Shown one piece after another: positions 1 through 5,734 of a stretch of DNA of 7,756 nucleotides; position 1 is the first letter of the stretch; the number at the start of each line of letters is the position of its first letter. The DNA comes from Thermoleophilia bacterium (GTDB lineage Bacteria; Actinomycetota; Thermoleophilia; Gaiellales; SKUG01): assembly GCA_007122215.1 (NCBI GenBank), contig SKUG01000276.1, positions 1 to 7,756 of the forward strand, in the 5' to 3' direction. The position numbers were made by a program, and so were the translations under genes. The notes below the pieces were generated by a model. It did no database searches. It was not told the origin of the DNA and saw only the letters and a program-made list of their open reading frames with translations.

Positions 1-746
1 ACGATCGCACCGCTGCTGCCGATCAGCATGCCGGCAAGGCCCGCGGTCGGCACCAGGCGCGACATCCGTCCACAGAGCTGGCGGGCGACCACCGTCGGGG
101 TCACGAGCAGCGACACCATCAGGATCACGCCCACCGTACGCAGGCCCACCACGATCGCCGCGACGAGCAGCATCGTGACGAGCACCTCGAGCGCGCGGAC
201 CGGCAGGCCGGCTGCCGCCCCGAAGCGGGCGTCGAAGAGCAGCGTGCGCAGGGCCCGGAAGCCCACGGCCGCGGCGAGGACGCCGATCCCCGCGATCCAG
301 GCCATGGCCGCGACATCGTCCGTGGTGGTGCCGGCCGCCTGGCCGAAGAGGTAGGAGCGCAGCCCGGCCTTCTGCGGGCTCGGGTGCTGGCTGGCGACCA
401 CCAGCAGCATGATCCCCAGCGAGAAGGACCCGGTGAGCACCACCCCGATCGCCATGTCGTCGCTGACCCGTGGCAGCCGGGCCATGCCCACGATGGCCAG
501 CGCCGCGACGATCGCTGCGCCTGCGACCCCGACCAGGACGGTGACCGGGTCCCGGCTGCCGGTCAGCAGGAACCCCAGCACGATCCCGGGCAGGGCAGCG
601 TGGGCCAGGGCGTCACCCACGAGGCTGCGTCCGCGCAGCACCGCGAAGCTCCCGAGCGATCCGGCGGCAAGGCCCAGCACGGCGGCACCGACCATGATCA
701 CCGTGGCGGTGTAGCTGAGGCCGAGCAGTGTCCCGAGCCCGGACAC
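1..746 (-). CDS. Metal ABC transporter permease, ABC-3 family (partial, 3' end outside window)
   Basis: Membrane subunit of a manganese/zinc/iron uptake transporter (MntB/ZnuB/TroC-like). Reading leftward from GTG at 746-744, the frame stays open for 248 codons to base 1 with no stop. Family members are usually about 270-300 residues, so roughly the last 25-50 are missing. The product is almost entirely hydrophobic with many glycines and alanines, as expected of a multi-spanning permease. Residues 38-54 carry the family signature RxxxLxGDALxHAxLPG (RGRSLVGDALAHAALPG), including Asp45 and His49. The GTG start overlaps nothing: it begins 4 bases after the ATPase stop, with GGGGGAG about 8 bases upstream as ribosome binding site. 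It is the fourth gene of the operon. Family assignment is strong; the metal transported cannot be read from this subunit. Confidence 0.9.
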   Translation of the reverse strand, partial: MSGLGTLLGLSYTATVIMVGAAVLGLAAGSLGSFAVLRGRSLVGDALAHAALPGIVLGFLLTGSRDPVTVLVGVAGAAIVAALAIVGMARLPRVSDDMAIGVVLTGSFSLGIMLLVVASQHPSPQKAGLRSYLFGQAAGTTTDDVAAMAWIAGIGVLAAAVGFRALRTLLFDARFGAAAGLPVRALEVLVTMLLVAAIVVGLRTVGVILMVSLLVTPTVVARQLCGRMSRLVPTAGLAGMLIGSSGAI

Positions 747-750
747 CGGC

Positions 751-1506
751 TCAGCTCCCCCCGCTGCCGGGAACCGCCCCGTAGGCCTCGTGCAGGTGCT
801 CGTCGCGCAGCGCCTCGCCGACCGGGCCCGTCGAGATCGACCGCAGGTTGAGCAGCAGGGCATCGTCGAAGCTGCGCCGCACCGCGTTGATGTCGTGGTG
901 CACGGCGACCACCGCCGAGCCGGCATCGGCGAGCTCGCGGAAGACGGCCATGAGGTCCTGCTCGGTGCGCGCATCGATTCCCGTGAAGGGCTCGTCGAGC
1001 ATCAGGATCGGGGCCTGCTGGGCCAGCGCGCGCGCGACGAAGGTCCGCTGGCGCTGGCCCCCCGACAGCGCCCCGACCTGCCGCCCTGCGAGGTGGGCGA
1101 TCCCGGCACGCTCGAGCGCGTGGTCGACGGCCGCGTGGTCGGCGGCGGTCAGGCGCCGCAGCCAGCCGCGGTGGGGGAAGCGCCCCATCTCCACGACCTC
1201 GCGAACGGTGATCGGGAAGTCCCAGTCGACCGTCTCCCGCTGCGGCACGAAGGCGACCTGGCGGCGTCCGCTGCGGATCGGCTGGCCCAGCAGGCGGACC
1301 GTTCCGGCATCGGCAGGGACCAGGCCGAGCGTGGCAGCCAGCAGCGTGGACTTGCCGGCGCCGTTGGGGCCGACGATCGCCGACAGCCGGCCTGCTGCCA
1401 GCTGGGCGGAGACGTCCCAGAGCACCGCCGTGGTGCCGTAGGAGACCGTCAGGCCCTCGATCGAGACGGCAGGAGCCGGGGTGCTGGATGCGGCTGGCCC
1501 CTGCAT
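751..1506 (-). CDS. Metal ABC transporter ATP-binding protein (Mn/Zn/Fe type)
   Basis: Cytoplasmic ATPase of 251 residues that drives the adjacent permease. All nucleotide-binding motifs are visible: Walker A GPNGAGKST (46-54), Q-loop Gln in FVPQR (87-91), ABC signature LSGGQ (147-151), Walker B ILMLDE (167-172) and switch His204 in VHHD. The stretch VDWDFPITV just after the Q-loop is typical of the metallic-cation ABC subfamily (MntA/TroB/SitB/ZnuC relatives) and supports metal over other substrates. The ATG at 1506 lies 3 bases after the lipoprotein stop, and GGGGG about 12 bases upstream is a weak ribosome site, so translation may be coupled. The first 15 residues, rich in Ala, Pro and Ser, are a short non-conserved leader. 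Length is normal for the family. Confidence 0.95.
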   Translation of the reverse strand: MQGPAASSTPAPAVSIEGLTVSYGTTAVLWDVSAQLAAGRLSAIVGPNGAGKSTLLAATLGLVPADAGTVRLLGQPIRSGRRQVAFVPQRETVDWDFPITVREVVEMGRFPHRGWLRRLTAADHAAVDHALERAGIAHLAGRQVGALSGGQRQRTFVARALAQQAPILMLDEPFTGIDARTEQDLMAVFRELADAGSAVVAVHHDINAVRRSFDDALLLNLRSISTGPVGEALRDEHLHEAYGAVPGSGGS

Positions 1507-1509
1507 GGC

Positions 1510-2595
1510 TCAGCCGAGCCCCCGGGCGATCGTCCGGGCGTTGTGCAGGAGCATGCCATCCCACGAGGCCTCGGGTGTGCCGGCGGCTCCTGCCGCGTCG
1601 GCAAAGAGCTCGCCGCCCACGGCGACCTCGTGCCCCTGCGCGGCGGCTGCCGCGATCACGGCCCGCATCGTCTGGTCGGGCGTGGCCGACTCGACGAAGA
1701 CCGCGGCGATGTCTCGAGCGACGAGGGCGGCTGCGACCCGCTCGATGTCCGCGGCGGCTGCCTCGTCCACCGTGGAGATGCCCTGGATCGGCTCGACCTC
1801 GAGGTCGAACGCACGCGCCAGGTAGGCGAAGGCATCGTGGCTGGTCACGAGCAGCCGCCGGTCGGCCGGGATGGCATCGAGCTCGGCGCGGGCGTCGGCC
1901 GCTGCCTGCTCGATCCCGGCAGTGGTGGAGGCAAGGTTCGTGGCGTAGGTGTCGGCGTGTGCAGGGTCGAGCTCCGACAGCGCATCGGCGATGGCGGCTG
2001 CGGCCTCGGCCCAGAGCTCGGGATCGAACCAGACGTGCGGGTCCGCGGCGCCGTCGTCCTCGCTGATGATGCGATCCTGGTCGACCGCCTCGGCCAGGGG
2101 GATGGCCGGCGTCACCCGGGACAGCTCGCCCATGAGGTCGGCCATCTTGCCCTCGAGGTCGTGCCCGCCGTAGGCGATCAGGTCGGCCGCGCGCAGGCGG
2201 TTGATGTCCGAGGGGCGGGCGGTGTAGTCGTGCGGGTCGGTTCCCGGGCCCATCAGCGCGGTGACCTCCACCCGCTCGCCCCCGACCTGCTCGGCGAGGT
2301 CGGCGATGATGTTGGTGGTGGCCGTGACCCGGACGGTGCGCTCCTCGATGCCGGGGACGGGCTCGATGGCGCCTGCTTCCGCCGTGTCCTGGTCGCTTCC
2401 GCCGCACCCAGCGGCGAGCATGCCAGCCAGTCCGAGGACCAGCAGCCAGGACAGGGACCATGCGGATCGCCGCCGGTCGGGGCGGGAAGGCGTGTGCCTC
2501 GGATGGGCAGGCGTGCCCGTGCGGTGTGCGTGGGTCATGGGTGGCTGTCCTGGTGTCATGTCCGTGTGGGTCATGGGTGGCTGTCCTGGTGTCAT
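1510..2595 (-). CDS. Metal-binding lipoprotein of ABC transporter (TroA/ZnuA/PsaA family)
   Basis: Extracytoplasmic solute-binding protein that captures the metal and delivers it to the permease. Lipobox LAAGC ends at Cys64, preceded by RRR (41-43) and a hydrophobic helix (44-62); it should be lipid-anchored. The mature part shows the cluster 9 fold signature with four probable ligands: His122 in GTDPHDY, His187 in DPHVWFDP, His253 in TSHDAFAYL and Asp333 in ELFADAAG. Three His plus Asp resembles TroA and differs from the His2-Glu-Asp set of PsaA-type manganese proteins, so zinc or mixed Zn/Mn is possible. The listed ATG overlaps the regulator stop as ATGA, but gives an unusually long 63-residue pre-lipobox leader. 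Met8, Met13 or Met20 are alternatives. Met8 and Met20 each follow AGGA 9 bases earlier, and Met20 is plausible. A 36-bp tandem repeat causes this ambiguity. Confidence 0.93.
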   Translation of the reverse strand: MTPGQPPMTHTDMTPGQPPMTHAHRTGTPAHPRHTPSRPDRRRSAWSLSWLLVLGLAGMLAAGCGGSDQDTAEAGAIEPVPGIEERTVRVTATTNIIADLAEQVGGERVEVTALMGPGTDPHDYTARPSDINRLRAADLIAYGGHDLEGKMADLMGELSRVTPAIPLAEAVDQDRIISEDDGAADPHVWFDPELWAEAAAAIADALSELDPAHADTYATNLASTTAGIEQAAADARAELDAIPADRRLLVTSHDAFAYLARAFDLEVEPIQGISTVDEAAAADIERVAAALVARDIAAVFVESATPDQTMRAVIAAAAAQGHEVAVGGELFADAAGAAGTPEASWDGMLLHNARTIARGLG

Positions 2596-2602
2596 GTCCG
2601 TG
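2531..2602. repeat. Perfect 36-bp tandem duplication (two copies)
   Basis: Bases 2531-2566 and 2567-2602 are identical; base 2530 also matches 2566, giving 37 matching positions at a 36-bp offset. The duplication spans the regulator stop/lipoprotein start junction and is a multiple of three, so it keeps the lipoprotein frame open and encodes MTPGQPPMTHTD followed by MTPGQPPMTHAH. Each copy carries an AGGA-like site and in-frame ATGs on the minus strand. Recent slippage or unequal crossing over is the likely origin, because there is no drift between copies. Confidence 0.97.
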
Positions 2603-3329
2603 CGGGATCGGGAGCGGGTGGCGTGCCGTGACGCGGACCCAGTGCCCGGCCGGGCTCCTGGCTGACCTCGATCTGCTGGGCCAGGGACTGGTCGAGCGCG
2701 TGGCGGGCCCCGCCCTCGATCCCGACCGTGACAGGCCCGGCGAAGGGGGCCCGCTCGATGATCGCGATCCGCGCGCCGGGGCGAATGCCGATGCCATCGA
2801 GGTAGCGCAGCACCTCCGGCCGGCTGACGCGGACCCGGTGCACGGTCAGCGTGGCGTTCGGGGCGGCGCCCGCGAGGGGGTGGGTATCGGACTCGGGCAG
2901 CGTGCCGTCCGCAGCCGGGATGGGGTCGCCATGCGGATCGAAGTGGGGGTCCCCGAGCCGATCGGCCATGCGCTCGAGCAGCCGGGGCGAGATGTGGTGC
3001 TCCAGGACCTCGGCCTCCTCATGCACCTCGTCCCAGGGCATGTCGAGGACCTCGTGCAGGAAGGTCTCGAGGATGCGGTGTCGCCGGATCACCGCGAGCG
3101 CGGACTGCTGGCCCCGCGGCGTCAGGGAGATCGGTCGGTAGGGGGCCCAGTCGACGAGTCCCTGCTCCTGCAGGCGTCGGCACATCGCCGTGACCGAGGC
3201 CTGGGCGACCCCGAGGCGCTCGGCGATCGCCTGGCCGCTGTGCTCGCCATGGCTGGAGAGGTGGTAGATCGCCTTCAGGTAGTCCTCGACGGCGGGCGAC
3301 AACCCTGGCTCTTCGATCACTATAACCAT
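2592..3329 (-). CDS. DtxR/MntR-family metal-dependent transcriptional regulator
   Basis: Metal-activated repressor of 245 residues and likely controller of the downstream transporter. Three parts are visible: an N-terminal winged helix (10-72; recognition-helix region VAQASVTAMCRRL), a dimerisation/metal-binding helical domain (75-138), and a C-terminal SH3/FeoA-like domain (about 155-222), followed by a Pro/Arg-rich tail. By position, Asp16, Glu107, Glu110 and His111 match the manganese site of MntR. Glu107 replaces the Cys102 and Asp16 the Met10 of iron-type DtxR. His84, Glu88 and His103 match the DtxR ancillary site. Lys19 occupies the place of MntR Glu11. The ATG at 3329 has no good Shine-Dalgarno site, but a DtxR-like box ends 4 bases away, favouring a leaderless or very short-leader transcript. 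The stop overlaps the lipoprotein ATG. Confidence 0.93.
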   Translation of the reverse strand: MVIVIEEPGLSPAVEDYLKAIYHLSSHGEHSGQAIAERLGVAQASVTAMCRRLQEQGLVDWAPYRPISLTPRGQQSALAVIRRHRILETFLHEVLDMPWDEVHEEAEVLEHHISPRLLERMADRLGDPHFDPHGDPIPAADGTLPESDTHPLAGAAPNATLTVHRVRVSRPEVLRYLDGIGIRPGARIAIIERAPFAGPVTVGIEGGARHALDQSLAQQIEVSQEPGRALGPRHGTPPAPDPART

Positions 3330-3333
3330 GGTC

Positions 3334-3352
3334 TTAGGTTAGCCTAAAAAAT
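3334..3352 (-). promoter_or_regulatory. DtxR/IdeR/MntR-type operator overlapping the regulator promoter
   Basis: The plus strand reads TTAGGTTAGCCTAAAAAAT. Compared by eye with the classical 19-bp DtxR/IdeR consensus (TTAGGTTAGSCTAACCTAA), 15 of 19 positions agree; the left 9-base arm is perfect and the right arm is degraded. On the minus strand the box contains TAGGCT (3346-3341), usable as a -10 element, 11 bases before the regulator ATG. Bound repressor would therefore block RNA polymerase directly. Confidence 0.82.
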
Positions 3353-3403
3353 GGTTGCGTGTCACCTGCAGGAGGTCATTGCGCGCTCCCCGCCGCCCGG
3401 ATC

Positions 3404-3432
3404 GTGCCACCTGCCAGGTGCTGGTGTATGGT
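3404..3432 (+). promoter_or_regulatory. Candidate sigma-70-type promoter for the peptidyl-prolyl isomerase gene
   Basis: GTGCCA (3404-3409) and TATGGT (3427-3432) are separated by 17 bases, a normal spacing, and lie about 52 bases upstream of the likely ATG. A perfect inverted repeat, CACCTG-C-CAGGTG (3408-3420), overlaps the -35 end and spacer and could be an operator. The hexamers are only partial matches, so this is a tentative call. Confidence 0.35.
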
Positions 3433-3483
3433 CCGGGCCAACCGCGGGACACGGGGTCCGCTCGCTCGGGGAGGAGCATGGGA

Positions 3484-4230
3484 ATGGGACGACGACTTGG
3501 GTTCACCACCACGCTGCTGGTTGCCGGTGCGCTGGCGCTCGGAGCCTGCGGGGCAGATGACGACGCCGCAGGTCCCGAGGCGCCCCAGGAGCCGGGCGGC
3601 GAGGCCCCCGCGGCCGCCGCCGGCGACGTGGAGCGCACCGACGCTCCCCCATCCGATGCCGAGGTCTGTGACCGGTTCGAGGAGCCCGAGCGCACCTCCG
3701 ACGATCCGCTGCAGTGGGCCGCGGCTCCCGAGCTCGCGATCGAGGCCGACGGGACCTACGACGCACGGGTGGCCACGAGCAAGGGCGAGCTCACGATCCG
3801 CCTGTCGCCCGACGAGTCCCCGGTCGCCGTCAACAACTTCATCTTCCTGGCCTGCCAGGGCTTCTACAGCGACGTCCCCATCCACCGGGTGGTCGACGGG
3901 TTCGTCTTCCAGACGGGCGACCCCACCGGAACCGGCACGGGAGGCCCCGGCTACACCATCGAGGACGAGCGCGCCCAGGGCCCCTACGATCGGGGGACGG
4001 TATCGATGGCGCGCACCCCGGCACCGAACTCCGCCGGCAGCCAGTGGTTCGTCGCGCTCGATGCGGTCCAGCTTCCGCCGGACTACGCCCGCTTCGGCGA
4101 GGTCACCGAGGGCATGGACGTCGTCGATGTGATCGGCAGCGTGGCCACGACCACGGCTCCCAGCGGCGAGCCCTCCCAGCCGGTGGACCCGCTGACGGTG
4201 TACTGGGTCCAGGTCACGGCAGGGGCATAG
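3484..4230 (+). CDS. Lipoprotein with cyclophilin-type peptidyl-prolyl cis-trans isomerase domain
   Basis: Predicted membrane-anchored extracytoplasmic folding factor of 248 residues. ATG 3484 is preferred over ATG 3478 because GAGGAG (3471-3476) sits 7 bases before it, but only 1 base before the other. The signal peptide begins MGRRLG, has a hydrophobic core and ends in lipobox LGAC (Cys22). Residues 23-90 form an acidic, Ala/Pro-rich linker containing Cys62. The cyclophilin domain occupies about 91-246. Arg135 in IHRVVDGFVFQTGD matches the catalytic Arg55 of human cyclophilin A, Gln143 matches Gln63, and NSAGSQWFVAL (182-192) is the other hallmark. The equivalent of His126 appears to be Tyr201, as in many bacterial forms. 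Cys62 and Cys124 could pair. It is divergent from the metal regulator and ends 9 bp before a convergent gene. Its clients are unknown. Confidence 0.92.
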   Translation: MGRRLGFTTTLLVAGALALGACGADDDAAGPEAPQEPGGEAPAAAAGDVERTDAPPSDAEVCDRFEEPERTSDDPLQWAAAPELAIEADGTYDARVATSKGELTIRLSPDESPVAVNNFIFLACQGFYSDVPIHRVVDGFVFQTGDPTGTGTGGPGYTIEDERAQGPYDRGTVSMARTPAPNSAGSQWFVALDAVQLPPDYARFGEVTEGMDVVDVIGSVATTTAPSGEPSQPVDPLTVYWVQVTAGA

Positions 4231-4239
4231 TCCGGTCGG

Positions 4240-5499
4240 TCAGAGCCGGTTGAGCAGCGTCGGCATCAGCCGGCGGCTGCCACGCATGGTTGCGGCAAGC
4301 ACCGCATCGAACGCGTTGTGCTCGAGCTCCCAGAGCGTGACGTCGCCCCGTGCGGCGATCGTCGCCGTTCGCTCCATCCCGAAGAGCAGCGCCGTCTCTC
4401 CGAAGAAGTCGCCCTCCTCGAGGGTCGCCACCAGCTCGCTGCCCCGGTAGACCTCGACGCTGCCGGTGGCGATGATGAAGAAGGACTCGCCGGGATCGCC
4501 CTCCTGGATCACGATCTCGCCATCGGCGAAGGTGCGTGTTCGCAGCAGTGCAGCCAGGCGTTCCCGCTCCGGCGGATCCAGCTCGCGCGTGATCACAAGG
4601 CCGTCGATCCGCTGCAGCCGAGCCAGCTCCTCGGCCCTGGTCCGGAAGGACGAGATCGATGGTGCGACGATGCGCAGGAAGGTCCCTGCATCGAAGGCCA
4701 GCGTCTCCAGTGGCTGGCTGGCACCGACCCGCACCCGCCAGGGCCGCGGGACGCCCTCGAGCAGGCCCTCATGGCCGACCAGGTCCCCGCGACCGAGGGT
4801 GCCAACCCGCTCCGGGCTCCCGTCCTCGCCCGGCTCCAGCACGTGGGCGACGCCGCTGCGGATCACCTGGAATCGCTCGGCGCGCTCACCGCGGGTGAGC
4901 ACCTCCGCGAACGAGGGGTACGCCTCCTCGATGGATCGCAGCGCAAGCTCGCCCACCTGCTCGTAGCTGAGCTCCTGGAGCGCCGGGACCGATCGCAGGA
5001 AGCGGGCCCGCGTGACGTACATCGGAAGCCGCTTGCGCCACGGCACCTGGTCCTGGGAGCGCAGCTCCTCCTGCCGCTGCTCGATCAGCCGCCCGCCACG
5101 GGCATCCGCACGCTCGACGGCCGTCCGTGCAAGGGTCGCGTCCAGGGCCTCGTAGATGCTCGGGGGAGGCTCGACCAGCAGTCCGCATGCCTGCAGCTCG
5201 CCCACGAGGGTCACCACCCGTGGGATCGAGAGGGGCATGTCCGACGCGTGGCGTACCTGCAGCACCTCGGCGATCGAGCGCGTGCCATCGAGGGTTCGCA
5301 GCCACTCCATGTCGGTGGCCCCGACGCGGAGTGGCTGTCGGACCTGTGGATGGACGAGCTCCCACGACGGGGGATCCCCGTCGATGCGGGTCGCGCGGGT
5401 CAGCGGATCGATCCGCGGGAAGGTCCCGGCCAGGCCCACCCGCTGCCGGATGCGGGCCCAGGCGCTCGGGGCGCCATCGCCGGGTGCCGATCCAGCCAT
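4240..5499 (-). CDS. PqqD-like protein with two cyclic-nucleotide-binding domains
   Basis: Cytoplasmic protein of 419 residues with no signal peptide or membrane segment. Residues about 45-112 look like a PqqD-type small helical domain (WLRTLDGTRSIAEVL, then LVGELQACGLLVE). Two cNMP-binding (CAP/PKA regulatory-type) beta-roll domains follow. The first (about 165-285) has a degenerate phosphate-binding cassette (VGHEGLLEGV). The second (about 300-405) has a near-canonical one: GDFFGETALLFGMERTA, with Glu368 and Arg377 placed to hold ribose and phosphate. No DNA-binding or catalytic domain follows; the protein ends soon after the second roll. ATG 5499 has AGGAG 6 bases upstream and lies 3 bases after the preceding stop, so it is the last gene of the rhomboid operon. 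The likely role is a nucleotide sensor or regulatory subunit; its partner is not known. Confidence 0.88.
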   Translation of the reverse strand: MAGSAPGDGAPSAWARIRQRVGLAGTFPRIDPLTRATRIDGDPPSWELVHPQVRQPLRVGATDMEWLRTLDGTRSIAEVLQVRHASDMPLSIPRVVTLVGELQACGLLVEPPPSIYEALDATLARTAVERADARGGRLIEQRQEELRSQDQVPWRKRLPMYVTRARFLRSVPALQELSYEQVGELALRSIEEAYPSFAEVLTRGERAERFQVIRSGVAHVLEPGEDGSPERVGTLGRGDLVGHEGLLEGVPRPWRVRVGASQPLETLAFDAGTFLRIVAPSISSFRTRAEELARLQRIDGLVITRELDPPERERLAALLRTRTFADGEIVIQEGDPGESFFIIATGSVEVYRGSELVATLEEGDFFGETALLFGMERTATIAARGDVTLWELEHNAFDAVLAATMRGSRRLMPTLLNRL

Positions 5500-5502
5500 C
5501 GC

Positions 5503-5727
5503 CTACTCCTGTCCGCCGAGCAGCAGGTCGAGCCGGATGGGGCTGGCGTGGGGCGTGCAGCAGCCGCAGTAGACGGCGTCCTCGACGACCAGCGCATCCA
5601 CGCCGGCATCGCTGCGGGGCCATGACGCGAGCACGTACGGCATCGAGCGTGCATGGTCTGCGCACGCGCCCCGACCACAGAACCGGCAGGCTCCCTTCGC
5701 GGCAGATGTACAGCTCCAGCACTCCAC
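5503..5727 (-). CDS. Small Cys-rich B-box/zinc-ribbon-like protein, 74 aa
   Basis: Predicted zinc-binding protein starting at GTG 5727 as MECWSC. Its pattern is C3-x2-C6, C14-x2-C17, C22-x2-H25, then C54-x-C56-C57 in YCGCC. The segment ACRFCGRGACADH resembles B-box-type zinc fingers, which in many actinobacterial rhomboid proteins are fused at the N-terminus; here such a unit is a separate gene directly after a rhomboid. The frame is open further upstream, with a possible ATG at 5790, but that would overlap the rhomboid gene by 56 bases and add non-conserved-looking sequence, so the GTG 7 bases past the rhomboid stop is preferred. No clear ribosome site is seen; translational coupling is likely. 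Its stop lies 3 bases before the next gene. The family is not firmly recognised and the function is unknown. Confidence 0.8.
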   Translation of the reverse strand: MECWSCTSAAKGACRFCGRGACADHARSMPYVLASWPRSDAGVDALVVEDAVYCGCCTPHASPIRLDLLLGGQE

Positions 5728-5734
5728 GCAGGCA

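Noticed and set aside
790..2631. Plus-strand open frame of 613 codons
   Set aside because: It lies opposite the ATPase and lipoprotein genes, which carry complete conserved motifs. Its own translation is low-complexity Arg/Gly/Asp-rich, a typical antisense artefact of high-GC coding DNA.
698..2797. Minus-strand open frame of 699 codons, including a His-rich repeat HGHDTRTATHDP
   Set aside because: It is a different frame on the same strand as the ATPase, lipoprotein and regulator. The His-rich stretch is just the 36-bp repeat read in another frame, and the rest is Arg/Pro-rich noise.
3355..3483. Longer N-terminus for the isomerase lipoprotein
   Set aside because: It would place 43 Arg-rich residues before a perfect signal peptide and cover the putative promoter. 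A strong GAGGAG site precedes ATG 3484.
4231..4250. Possible terminator hairpin between the convergent genes
   Set aside because: Only a 4-bp CCGG/CCGG stem with a 10-base loop and no T-run; too weak to call.
4318..5625. Plus-strand open frame of 435 codons
   Set aside because: It is antisense to the cNMP-binding protein, which has recognisable domains and an AGGAG site; this frame has none.
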